Source: Sanguibacter suaedae
Lineage (GTDB): Bacteria > Actinomycetota > Actinomycetes > Actinomycetales > Cellulomonadaceae
DNA length: 64,000 bases
Assembly (NCBI RefSeq): GCF_016342785.1
Contig: NZ_JAEINH010000002.1
Span: 282,019-346,018 of the forward strand
Reading direction: 5' to 3'
Every line of letters begins with the position of its first letter. Within the stretch, counting starts at the first letter, position 1. The notes below the pieces were generated by a model, which was not told the DNA's origin, did not search any database, and worked only from the letters and a program-made list of their open reading frames with translations. Position numbers and translations under genes: made by a program. Below are positions 44,433 to 52,489 of the stretch, one piece after another.

Positions 44433-44438
44433 TACAGT
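44433..44438 (+). promoter_or_regulatory. -10 element of a leaderless purN promoter
   Basis: TACAGT is followed by seven bases and the purN ATG; no Shine-Dalgarno is seen. Confidence 0.55.
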
Positions 44439-44445
44439 TCCGGGC

Positions 44446-45183
44446 ATGACGACGCCTCCCGCTCCCGGACCCGGTCACCGTCCCAGCCCGGAGGGCCGCG
44501 GCGCCCCGCGCACCCCGTCGGGCCACGAGGTGCCCGTGCTGGGCGACGCGCAGGCCGCCCGGGTCGTCGTGCTGGCGTCCGGTGGTGGGAGCACCCTCGC
44601 GGCGCTGCTCGACGCCCACCTCGACCCGGCCTTCGGGGCCCGGGTCGTGGCCGTCGTGAGCGACGTGCCCGACGCGGGCGCCCTCGAGCGCGCCCGGGAC
44701 GCCGGGGTGGCGTGCGCCGTCGTGGAACCCAAGGACTTCGGGTCGAGGGCGGAGTGGGACGCCGCCCTCGCCGAGACCGTCGCCGTCTTCCACGCGGACT
44801 GGGTGGTGAGCGCCGGCTTCATGCGCATCCTCGGTGCGGCGTTCCTCGACCGCTTCGGCGGGCGGACCCTGAACACCCACCCCGCCCTGCTGCCCGCGTT
44901 CCCCGGGGCGCACGGCGTCCGGGACGCGCTCGCGTACGGGGTGCGGGTCACCGGGTGCACGCTGCACGTCGTCGACGCGGGCACGGACACCGGGCCCGTC
45001 GTCGCCCAGGTGGCGGTGCCCGTGGAGGACGGGGACGACGAGTCCACGCTCCATGAACGGATCAAGGTCGCCGAGCGCGACCTCCTCGTGGAGTGGGTGG
45101 GCCGTGTCGCCCGGGGTGGTCTCACGGTGGACGGCCGGCACGTCGTCGTCGGGGGTGGCGGGCCCACCGGCCCTACCGGATAG
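44446..45183 (+). CDS. purN: Phosphoribosylglycinamide formyltransferase PurN
   Basis: The 245-residue enzyme formylates GAR with 10-formyl-THF in purine synthesis. It has VVLASGGGSTLAALLD, DWVVSAGFMRILGAAFLDRFGG, the catalytic NTHPALLPAFPG with Asn and His, and HVVDAGTDTGPVVAQ with the catalytic Asp. A Pro/Gly-rich N-terminal extension of about 38 residues precedes the fold. Its TAG stop is also the start of a TAGGAT -10 hexamer serving the ZTP riboswitch-purH transcript. Confidence 0.96.
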   Translation: MTTPPAPGPGHRPSPEGRGAPRTPSGHEVPVLGDAQAARVVVLASGGGSTLAALLDAHLDPAFGARVVAVVSDVPDAGALERARDAGVACAVVEPKDFGSRAEWDAALAETVAVFHADWVVSAGFMRILGAAFLDRFGGRTLNTHPALLPAFPGAHGVRDALAYGVRVTGCTLHVVDAGTDTGPVVAQVAVPVEDGDDESTLHERIKVAERDLLVEWVGRVARGGLTVDGRHVVVGGGGPTGPTG

Positions 45184-45192
45184 GATCGACCA

Positions 45193-45290
45193 CGGTCGCG
45201 ACTGGCGAGGGTGGGGTTCACCACCGGGGAGCGGCTGAACGTCCCTGTGCAGCGCCGTCCGCCTGGGCGCCTGGGCATTCGTGATGACCC
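45193..45290 (+). ncRNA. ZTP (ZMP) riboswitch upstream of purH
   Basis: The region carries the pfl-motif core: GCGACTGGCG, the helix GGTGGGGTTCACCACC, GGGGAGCGGCTGAACGT, and after a variable loop the pseudoknot block CCGCCTGGGC. Those two conserved blocks form the ZTP/ZMP pocket. The riboswitch senses the AICAR derivative that builds up when folate is short and switches on purine and one-carbon genes. Here it precedes purH, the enzyme that consumes that intermediate. A TAGGAT at 45181-45186 gives a start near 45193. Confidence 0.9.
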
Positions 45291-45348
45291 GTCGAGGACT
45301 CCGTCCCCGTCGAGTCACCGTCGACCACCCCACGACAGGAGTCCGCAG

Positions 45349-46983
45349 ATGTCCTCTGCCGCCAGCCCCGCCCACCGGTCCTCCGCACCGCCCCTCGCCG
45401 ACGATGCCCGTCGGCCCGTCCGCCGTGCGCTCGTGAGCGTCTACGACAAGACCGGCCTGCCGGAGCTCGCCCAGGCGCTCCACGCCGCGGGCGTGGAGAT
45501 CGTGTCCACCGGCTCGACGGCGTCGACCATCGCCGCCGCCGGGGTGCCCGTCACCGGTGTGGAGACCCTCACCGGCTTCCCCGAGTGCCTCGAGGGCCGG
45601 GTCAAGACGCTCCACCCCCGCGTCCACGCCGGGATCCTCGCGGACACCCGCAAGGAGGACCACCTCCGTCAGCTCGCAGACCTCGACGTCGCCCCGTTCG
45701 AGCTCGTCGTCGTCAACCTCTACCCGTTCACGGCGACGGTCGCGTCCGGGGCGAGCCCCGACGAGTGCGTCGAGCAGATCGACATCGGTGGGCCGTCCAT
45801 GGTGCGCGCCGCCGCCAAGAACCACCCGAGCGTCGCCGTCGTCGTCGACCCGGCCGCCTACCCGGCCGTCGTCGAGGCGGTGCAGGGCGGGGGCTTCACC
45901 TACGCCCAGCGCAAGGGTCTCGCCGCCCAGGCGTTCGCCCACACCGCGTCCTACGACGTCGCCGTCGCGAGCTGGATGGCCGACGTCGTCGCGCCCGCCG
46001 AGGACTCGGCCGCCCTCCCCGCGTGGGTGGGGGCCACCTGGACCCGGTCGGACGTCCTGCGGTACGGGGAGAACCCACACCAGCGCGCCGCCCTGTACGC
46101 CTCCGCCGACGGGGCGCCCGGGCTCGCCCGCGCCACGCAGCTGCACGGCAAGGCGATGAGCTACAACAACTACGTGGACGCCGACGCTGCGTGGCGTGCC
46201 GCCCACGACCACGCGCGCCCCGCCGTCGCGATCATCAAGCACGCCAACCCGTGCGGCATCGCGGTGGGCGACGACGTCGCCGACGCGCACGCCAAGGCGC
46301 ACGCGTGCGACCCGCTGTCGGCCTTCGGTGGCGTCATCGCGTCCAACGGCGTCGTGACGCGCGCCGCCGCGGAGCAGATCGCGCCCGTCTTCACCGAGGT
46401 GGTCGTCGCACCCGGCTTCGAGCCCGAGGCCCTCGAGATCCTCACCGCGAAGAAGAACGTCCGGCTCCTCCAGGTCGACGGGGCGCCCGGCGCGGACGTC
46501 GAGATTCGGCCCGTCAGCGGCGGGCTCCTCGTCCAGGCCGTGGACCGGGTCGACGCGGCAGGCCCCGACGGCGGGGACGCGCCGTCGTCGTGGACGCTCG
46601 CCGCCGGCGAGCCGGCCGACGACGCCACCCTCGCGGACCTCGAGTTCGCGTGGCGTGCCGTCCGTGCCGTGAAGTCCAACGCGATCCTCCTCGCCACCGG
46701 GGGAGCGTCCGTCGGGGTCGGCATGGGACAGGTCAACCGCGTCGACTCGTGCCGCCTCGCGGTCGAGCGCGCGAACGCCGGCGACAGCGAGCGCGCCCGG
46801 GGCGCCGTCGCGGCGTCCGACGCGTTCTTCCCCTTCGCCGACGGGCTCCAGGTGCTCCTCGACGCCGGGGTGCGCGCAGTCGTCCAGCCGGGTGGGTCCG
46901 TGCGCGACGCGGAGGTCGTCGCGGCCGCCGAGGCGGCGGGCGTCACGCTCTACCTCACCGGGACCCGGCACTTCGCGCACTGA
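45349..46983 (+). CDS. purH: Bifunctional AICAR transformylase/IMP cyclohydrolase PurH
   Basis: The 544-residue enzyme does the last two purine steps. The N-terminal cyclohydrolase domain (about 25-165) has [31 protein letters not shown] and VVVNLYPF. The AICAR transformylase domain has [26 protein letters not shown] and [33 protein letters not shown] precedes the ATG. It follows the ZTP riboswitch, so expression should rise with its own substrate's derivative. It ends before a strong hairpin. Confidence 0.98.
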   Translation: MSSAASPAHRSSAPPLADDARRPVRRALVSVYDKTGLPELAQALHAAGVEIVSTGSTASTIAAAGVPVTGVETLTGFPECLEGRVKTLHPRVHAGILADTRKEDHLRQLADLDVAPFELVVVNLYPFTATVASGASPDECVEQIDIGGPSMVRAAAKNHPSVAVVVDPAAYPAVVEAVQGGGFTYAQRKGLAAQAFAHTASYDVAVASWMADVVAPAEDSAALPAWVGATWTRSDVLRYGENPHQRAALYASADGAPGLARATQLHGKAMSYNNYVDADAAWRAAHDHARPAVAIIKHANPCGIAVGDDVADAHAKAHACDPLSAFGGVIASNGVVTRAAAEQIAPVFTEVVVAPGFEPEALEILTAKKNVRLLQVDGAPGADVEIRPVSGGLLVQAVDRVDAAGPDGGDAPSSWTLAAGEPADDATLADLEFAWRAVRAVKSNAILLATGGASVGVGMGQVNRVDSCRLAVERANAGDSERARGAVAASDAFFPFADGLQVLLDAGVRAVVQPGGSVRDAEVVAAAEAAGVTLYLTGTRHFAH

Positions 46984-46989
46984 CCGGGT

Positions 46990-47017
46990 GACGCCGGGCC
47001 GTCCTCGGCCCGGCGTC
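46990..47017. terminator. Hairpin terminator after purH
   Basis: GACGCCGGGCCG-TCCT-CGGCCCGGCGTC is a perfect 12-bp stem with a tetraloop, six bases after the stop codon. Confidence 0.8.
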
Positions 47018-47052
47018 CCACGGTCCCGCCCCGTGCACGGCATCCTGTGGGC

Positions 47053-47550
47053 ATGACGACGCAGACGACCGTACGCCGGGCCACCGAGGACGACTGGGCC
47101 CTCGTCCAGGACGCCCGGCTCCGTGCCCTCATCGAGGAGGACAGCCCCTTCGTGGCGTCACGCCAGCGGGAGGAGGGGTTCAAGGAGCTCCACTGGCGGT
47201 TGCGGCTGCGCAGCACCCCCACGTGGCTCGCGGTGAGCAGCGGCGGCGCCCCCCGGGGGATGGTGTGCCTCATCGAGGAGCCGGGATCGCCCGCCGACGA
47301 CCGGCACGTGACGTCCCTGTGGGTGGATCCCGCCCACCGGCGCCAGGGGATCGCCTGGAGCCTCCTCGACACCGTCCGTCGCGCAGCCCTCGCCGACGGT
47401 GCGCGCACCCTCTCGGCGTGGGTGGTCGACGACGACGTGGCCGCCGGTGACCTCGCGGTGCGGGCCGGGTTCGCCCGCACCGACGAGCGGCACCCCCTGC
47501 CGCGCGACCCGTCGCGCGCCGAGGAGAGGCTCCTGCTCACTCTCGCCTGA
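47053..47550 (+). CDS. GNAT-family N-acetyltransferase
   Basis: The 165-residue protein has the GNAT fold with the acetyl-CoA-binding motif VTSLWVDPAHRRQGIAWSLLDTVRRAAL at about 97-124. The N-terminal VRRATEDDWALVQDARLRAL is typical. The target is unknown; single-gene GNATs of this type modify small molecules or protein N-termini. CATCCT six bases before the ATG indicates a leaderless transcript. Confidence 0.85.
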   Translation: MTTQTTVRRATEDDWALVQDARLRALIEEDSPFVASRQREEGFKELHWRLRLRSTPTWLAVSSGGAPRGMVCLIEEPGSPADDRHVTSLWVDPAHRRQGIAWSLLDTVRRAALADGARTLSAWVVDDDVAAGDLAVRAGFARTDERHPLPRDPSRAEERLLLTLA

Positions 47551-47623
47551 CCCGCTGCGGCGCGGACCCGGGTTGTGGGTCGTCCACGGTGCGGGGTGCG
47601 CACGGCGCGGTTAGCGTGTCCCG

Positions 47624-49231
47624 ATGACGACAGCATCCCGTCTCGAGGACGCGGTCCGCCAGGTGCTCGGCGAGGAAGCACGGTTGCGGGACGCCCAGCG
47701 CGAGGCGCTCACCGAGCTCCAGGACCGCGACACCCTCCTCGTCGCCCGGTCGGGCGCGGGGAAGACGGCGGTCTTCGCGGTCGCGACCCTCCTCGCCCGC
47801 CGGCTGACCCTCGTCGTGTCCCCGACGCTGTCGCTGCAGCGCGACCACGTCGAGTCGCTCGCCGAGGCGGGGCTGCGCGCCGCCTCGGTGAGCTCGGCCC
47901 GCACGGCCCGGCAGCAGCGCGACGCACTCGAGGCGGCCGCGTCCGGCGGGCTCGACGTCCTCCTCCTCGCCCCGGAGCAGCTCGTCCGCCCGGAGGTCGT
48001 CGACACCCTCGCCGGCGCAGGCGTCGGCCTCCTCGTCGTCGACGAGGCGCACTGCGTGAGCGAGTGGGGTCACGACTTCCGTCCCGACTACCTCCACGTC
48101 CCCGCCGCGGCCGCACGCCTCGGCGCCCCGCGCGTCCTCGCGACGACCGCCACGGCGTCCGCGTCCGTCCGGCAGGACGTCGTGGAACGCCTCGCCCTCA
48201 CCGACCCCGCCGTGGTGGTGCACGACGTGGACCGCCCGAACATCCACCTCGCCGCGCGCGACGTCGCCGACGACGCGTCCCGCGACGCCGCCGTCGTCCA
48301 GCAGGCCGTCGACGCCGAGGGTGCCGTCATCGTGTACGCGCAGACCCGTGCCCACGTCGACGCCCTCGCCGAGGCGATCACCGCGGCCGGCCGACCGGCG
48401 CTCAGGTACCACGCGGGGATGCGCGCGCGGGACAGGGACGAGGCGCAGGACGCCTTCATGGGCGGGACCGCCGACCTCGTCGTCGCGACGAGCGCGTTCG
48501 GCATGGGGGTGGACCGCGCCGACGTCCGCCTGGTGCTGCACGCGGGGCCGTCGCCGTCGCTCGACGCGTACTACCAGGAGGTCGGCCGTGCCGGCCGGGA
48601 CGGCGAGCCCGCCGCCGCGGTCCTGTTCCACCGTGCCGAGGACTTCGCCGTGAGCCGGTACCTCCGTGGGGGAGGAGCGCCCAAGGAGACGGTGCTGCGC
48701 ACCGTCGCCGCGGCCGTCCGCAAGGCACCGGCGGACCGTGCCGAGGTGGTGCGGCGCACGGGCCTCGGCGCCCGCACCGTGTCGCGTGCGCTCGGAGCCC
48801 TCGTCCAGGCCGGGGCCGTCGACGAGCAGGACGGGCCCCGGTGGGTGCGCGGGCAGCGCCTCGACGCCGTGCTGCGCCGGGTGCGGGAGAACCACGAGAC
48901 CCGCCGACGCGTCGACCTGTCGCGCGTCGAGATGGTGCGGACCTACGCGGACACCCTCGACTGCCGTCGGCGGGTGCTCCTCGAGCTCCTCGGCGAGGTG
49001 CAGCCCGACCCCTGCGGTCGCTGCGACCGGTGCGACGAGGGCACGAGCCGGAGCGCCGGCGACGGCCCGTACCGCCTGGGGCAGGCGGTCGTCCATCCCG
49101 AGTGGGGGGCGGGCACCGTGACGCTCGTCGAGGACGGCCGCGTGACGGTCCTCTTCGAGGAGCACGGGTACCGGACCCTCGCCGTCGACCTCGTGGCGGA
49201 GAGCGGGATCCTCGCCGTGGCGGCCGCCTGA
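47624..49231 (+). CDS. RecQ-family DNA helicase with C-terminal Tudor-like module
   Basis: The 535-residue superfamily-2 helicase has Walker A RSGAGKTAV, motif II VDEAHCVSEWGHDFRPDY (the RecQ aromatic loop), III ATTATAS and VI YYQEVGRAGRDGEP. A four-cysteine zinc site follows (DCRRR plus CGRCDRC). There is no HRDC domain. Instead the C-terminus has LGQAVVHPEWGAGTVTLVEDGRVTVLFEEHGYRTL, which resembles the RNA-polymerase-binding Tudor module at the end of PcrA in this same window. TAGCGT six bases before the ATG suggests leaderless expression. It converges on the reductase gene with only two bases between stop codons. Confidence 0.88.
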   Translation: MTTASRLEDAVRQVLGEEARLRDAQREALTELQDRDTLLVARSGAGKTAVFAVATLLARRLTLVVSPTLSLQRDHVESLAEAGLRAASVSSARTARQQRDALEAAASGGLDVLLLAPEQLVRPEVVDTLAGAGVGLLVVDEAHCVSEWGHDFRPDYLHVPAAAARLGAPRVLATTATASASVRQDVVERLALTDPAVVVHDVDRPNIHLAARDVADDASRDAAVVQQAVDAEGAVIVYAQTRAHVDALAEAITAAGRPALRYHAGMRARDRDEAQDAFMGGTADLVVATSAFGMGVDRADVRLVLHAGPSPSLDAYYQEVGRAGRDGEPAAAVLFHRAEDFAVSRYLRGGGAPKETVLRTVAAAVRKAPADRAEVVRRTGLGARTVSRALGALVQAGAVDEQDGPRWVRGQRLDAVLRRVRENHETRRRVDLSRVEMVRTYADTLDCRRRVLLELLGEVQPDPCGRCDRCDEGTSRSAGDGPYRLGQAVVHPEWGAGTVTLVEDGRVTVLFEEHGYRTLAVDLVAESGILAVAAA

Positions 49232-49233
49232 GG

Positions 49234-50529
49234 TCAGCCCGCGTCGACGCGGACCGTCGAGCGCAGGGCGACCGTCGGGTCCGCGGCGCGCCCCACGTCG
49301 AGCTCCACGGGGCCGTGGGCGAGGAGCCGCCGTGCCCCTCCGACGTCGCGTGGCGAGTCGACGGCGAGGATCCCTGTCACCCGACCGGTGCGGTCGACGT
49401 ACAAGGCGCCCCACCCCGTCCCCGGGGTGCCTGGGTCGCCCCGGAGCACCACGTCGTCCGACGCGACGTCGGGGAGCCCGAGGAGCGCGAGGTCGTGGCC
49501 CAGCTGGGTGGAGAAGACGTAGGGCGCGGGGCGTGCGGGCGCGTCGAGCCCGAGGACGGACCGTGCGACCGCGTCGGGGTCGAGCAGCGCGGCCGACCAG
49601 TGACCGCCGGGGACGGTGCCCCAGGCGCCGTCGGCCCGGACCGCGCAGTCGCCCACGGCGCGCACGCTGCCGGGCGGCGCCCCGGGGAGGTCGGCCCGCC
49701 CGGAGGCGTCGACGACGACCGCCCCCCGCGCGTCGGTCCGGACGGCACCGTCGAGCCAGCCCGTCGCAGGGCGCGCCCCCACCGCGACGAGCACCACGTC
49801 GGCAGCGAGCTCGTGGTGCCTCCCGGACGCGTCGGTGGCGTGGACCGCGCGGGAGGTCACGCCGGTGACGGTCGCCGAGGTGAGCAGGCGGACGCCCGCC
49901 GACGCGTACCAGGCCCCGAGGTGCTCGCCCACGACGGTCCCGAGCTGGCGGTGGAGCGGGACGCCGGCGGCCTCCACGACCGTGACGTCGCAGCCCGCCC
50001 GCGCCGCGGCACCCGCGACCTCCGCGCCGATCCACCCCGCCCCTACGCACACCAGCCGGACCCCGGGGCGCAGGCGGGACCGCAGGGCTGCGGCGTCGTC
50101 CGCGGTGTGCAGGACGACGGCGCCGTCCCACCCGGCCGGGCGGACCGGCCGTGACCCGCACGCGAGGACGACGACGTCGGCGTCGAGGGTCCGCCCTGAC
50201 GCGGTGACGACGCGGGCGCCGTCCGACGAGGGGAGGAGCACGCGGGCCGCGTCGCCGAGGAGGACCTCGTCGGCCAGGGCGGTGAGGTCCGCCCCGAGCT
50301 CCGCGGACAGCCACGCCGGCTCGGTGCGGGACATCAGCTCCTTGGACAACGGCGGTCGGTCGTACGGCGGGAGATCCTCGTCACCGACGACGGTGAGTGT
50401 CCCCGTGTGCCCGTGGGCCCGGAGCGCGGCCGCCGTCTGCGTCCCGGCGAGACCGGCCCCGACGACGACGACCCGGGCCGCGCGCGGGTCGGTGGCCCCG
50501 CGCGGGGGTACGGATGGTTCGAGTGGCAT
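49234..50529 (-). CDS. FAD-dependent NAD(P)H:ferredoxin/rubredoxin reductase-like oxidoreductase
   Basis: The 431-residue flavoprotein has two Rossmann motifs: VVVVGAGLAGTQTA at about 19-32 for FAD and LVCVGAGWIGAEVA at about 157-170 for NAD(P)H. The family also shows YDRPPLSKELM, ALVVLACGSRPVRP-type and VRAVGDCAV. The arrangement fits ferredoxin reductases that serve cytochrome P450 or dioxygenase systems (BphA4/AifL group). No ferredoxin or oxygenase gene is nearby, so the partner is unknown. TACCGT six bases before the ATG indicates a leaderless mRNA. Confidence 0.88.
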   Translation of the reverse strand: MPLEPSVPPRGATDPRAARVVVVGAGLAGTQTAAALRAHGHTGTLTVVGDEDLPPYDRPPLSKELMSRTEPAWLSAELGADLTALADEVLLGDAARVLLPSSDGARVVTASGRTLDADVVVLACGSRPVRPAGWDGAVVLHTADDAAALRSRLRPGVRLVCVGAGWIGAEVAGAAARAGCDVTVVEAAGVPLHRQLGTVVGEHLGAWYASAGVRLLTSATVTGVTSRAVHATDASGRHHELAADVVLVAVGARPATGWLDGAVRTDARGAVVVDASGRADLPGAPPGSVRAVGDCAVRADGAWGTVPGGHWSAALLDPDAVARSVLGLDAPARPAPYVFSTQLGHDLALLGLPDVASDDVVLRGDPGTPGTGWGALYVDRTGRVTGILAVDSPRDVGGARRLLAHGPVELDVGRAADPTVALRSTVRVDAG

Positions 50530-50598
50530 GGGGCAACGGTAGTCTCACGGGGTGATGTGCTGGATGACGTGCCCGGGCGGACGACCCAGGACGGTCTC

Positions 50599-50931
50599 GT
50601 GAACCCGACCGAGGGCCCTGCGACGGTCGTGGAGCAGCCGCCGGACGGGCCGCCCACCGGGGCCGCGTCCGCCCCGCAGCGCAGGAGCACCGCGATGTGG
50701 ATCGTCATGGTGGCGCTCCTGGCGTCCCTCGCGGTGACGTTCGACGTCGGGGCGAGGGCGGGGGCCATGAGCATCTCCGCGCTCCTCGTCGCGGCGGCGG
50801 TGACCCGCGGGCTGGTGCCCGGCCCGGGGCCCATCGGCATCACCGTCCGGTCTCGGGGGGTCGACGTCCTCATGTTCGTCGGGCTCGCCGCGGTCATCGC
50901 CGCCCTGGCGCAGACCGCCCCCAACATCTGA
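50599..50931 (+). CDS. DUF3017-family small membrane protein
   Basis: The 110-residue protein has a polar N-terminus of about 33 residues and three membrane helices (TAMWIVMVALLASLAVTFDVGARAG, AMSISALLVAAAVTRGLVPG and VDVLMFVGLAAVIAALAQ). The size and the GARAGAMSISALLVAAAVTR segment match DUF3017, an actinobacterial family without known function that often sits near mdh or folD. I chose GTG 50599 because AGGACGG lies just before it; GTG 50557 in frame is a possible longer start. Confidence 0.78.
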   Translation: MNPTEGPATVVEQPPDGPPTGAASAPQRRSTAMWIVMVALLASLAVTFDVGARAGAMSISALLVAAAVTRGLVPGPGPIGITVRSRGVDVLMFVGLAAVIAALAQTAPNI

Positions 50932-50961
50932 GCACCACCCGGGTCCGGGTGCCGGGACGCC

Positions 50962-51004
50962 GCAGGCCGGCGCCGGGCGCTGAGCGCTCCGGCCACCGGC
51001 CTGC
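50962..51004. terminator. Hairpin between DUF3017 gene and aquaporin gene
   Basis: GCAGGCCGG (50962-50970) pairs with CCGGCCTGC (50996-51004) between converging genes; the 25-base loop contains further small pairing. Probably a bidirectional terminator. Confidence 0.55.
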
Positions 51005-51021
51005 CGCGGGGCTGGGGGACG

Positions 51022-52224
51022 TCAGTCCGTGGCGCCCGTGCCCTTCGGCTTCTTCGTGCCCTTCGGGGCCGTGGTGCCCGTGGGCGCCTCGGGGTCCTCG
51101 GTCCGCTCGGCCGGCGTCGTGCTCGCGGTCTCGGGCGGAGTGGTCGGGGCGGACGGGGCGGCCGTCTCGCGGGCCGTCGTCGGGACCTCGGGGGACGTCG
51201 CGGTCGTGTCCTTCTCGAGCGAGGGCGACGCGTCCGTCGTCGACGGGGCTGCCGCCTCCGGCGTGGTGTCCGTGACGACGACCTCGGTGACCTCCTCCAC
51301 CTCTTCGACGACCACGTCGTCCGCGACGACGACGGCCTGGTCGTCGGGCACGAACCCGCGGTAGAAGAGGGCGCCGAGCGCGGCGCCGACGAGCGGGGCG
51401 ACGAGGAACACCCAGACCTGGCCGAGGGCCCAGCCCTCGGAGAACAGAGCGGTCGCGAGGGACCGGGCGGGGTTGAGCGAGCCGCCCGACAGCGGGGTCG
51501 CGAGCAGGACGAGGAACCCGAACGTCAGGCCGACCACGACGGGTGCGAACCGGTTGCGGGTGCGGCGGTCCGTGACCGCGAGGGCGACGCCCACGAGGAG
51601 CGCCGTGGCGAGGACCTCCATGATGCCCACGGCGACGAGGCTGAACTCGGGGAAGGACGGCATCACGAGCTGCCCGGAGGCGACCGCGTCGTCGATCTGC
51701 TGCGGGGTGATGCCCTGCGCGAAGTAGGGGGCGAAGAAGGCCTCGGACGCCGAGCGGAACGCGCCGGAGTGCTCCTCGAAGCCGTTCGCGGTCGTCGAGA
51801 AGAAGTCGTTGAGGCCGTCGAACGTGGCGCTCTGCCCCTCGACGAGGTTCTTGGGGATCGTCGTGAAGAGCGCGGCGGCCGCGGCGACGGCACCGACGAC
51901 CTGCGCCAGCCAGTACGCGGGGACATGGGCCCACGGGGTGCGGCCGGCGATGGCCGAGCCGAGGGTCAGGGCGGGCGTGAGGTGACCACCGGACACCGAG
52001 CCGATCGCCGCGGCGGCGGCCATGAAAGCGACGCCCGAGCCGAGGGCGACGCCGAGCGCGCCGGCGCCGTGCAGCGATGCGTACAGGGCGATCCCGACGC
52101 CGACGAAGACGAGGAGGAACGACCCGAAGAGCTCGGCGCCGACGACCGCGAAGAGGTTCCGGGAGGGAGCGGCGTCACGGTGGTCGGCCGTGAGGGTCTG
52201 CTGCGCAGACGCGTCCTGAGACAT
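51022..52224 (-). CDS. Aquaporin/MIP-family channel with altered first NPA and long tail
   Basis: The 400-residue protein has the six-helix MIP fold in residues about 22-285. The first half-helix motif is SGGHLTPALTLG, with TPA (residues 83-85) instead of NPA. The second is canonical, SGGSLNPARSLATAL. Between helices 3 and 4 there is an extra external loop of about 75 residues (IPKNLVEGQSATFDGLNDFF...PSFPEF). The C-terminus is a 115-residue acidic then Thr/Pro/Ala/Glu-rich tail ending in basic KGTKKPKGTG. Whether it conducts water, glycerol or something else is unclear. ACAGGACC precedes the ATG. It is divergent from icd across 265 bases. Confidence 0.85.
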   Translation of the reverse strand: MSQDASAQQTLTADHRDAAPSRNLFAVVGAELFGSFLLVFVGVGIALYASLHGAGALGVALGSGVAFMAAAAAIGSVSGGHLTPALTLGSAIAGRTPWAHVPAYWLAQVVGAVAAAAALFTTIPKNLVEGQSATFDGLNDFFSTTANGFEEHSGAFRSASEAFFAPYFAQGITPQQIDDAVASGQLVMPSFPEFSLVAVGIMEVLATALLVGVALAVTDRRTRNRFAPVVVGLTFGFLVLLATPLSGGSLNPARSLATALFSEGWALGQVWVFLVAPLVGAALGALFYRGFVPDDQAVVVADDVVVEEVEEVTEVVVTDTTPEAAAPSTTDASPSLEKDTTATSPEVPTTARETAAPSAPTTPPETASTTPAERTEDPEAPTGTTAPKGTKKPKGTGATD

Positions 52225-52424
52225 GTTGGTCCTGTCGTGTTGAGGGAACGGTCGTGCCCGTGCCGCGACGCCCGGCTGGCGTCCGCGCAGGGCCGTGACC
52301 GGGGCGAACAGGAGCCACGTCGGGGCGGCTCCGCAGTGCATCGTTCCACCTCCACCTGTGAGGCGCATGAAGAGGAGGACCGGCGGGGCCCCGGGGAAGG
52401 TCGGGAAGAGGGCCGTCAGAGATA

Positions 52425-52438
52425 TCTTGACGTCGAGA
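52425..52438. promoter_or_regulatory. Operator-like palindrome upstream of icd
   Basis: TCTTGA-CG-TCGAGA is an inverted repeat with one mismatch, 52 bases before the icd ATG and next to a possible -10 (TAGCCT, 52446-52451). The core matches the sucC upstream palindrome (TCTCGA-TG-TCGAGA) in 12 of 14 positions. The rest of the 265-base gap towards the aquaporin gene shows nothing else I can support. Confidence 0.55.
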
Positions 52439-52489
52439 AGTCGAGTAGCCTGAGGTGTCGCAACCGATCAACACAGGAGTGTTCCTCGC

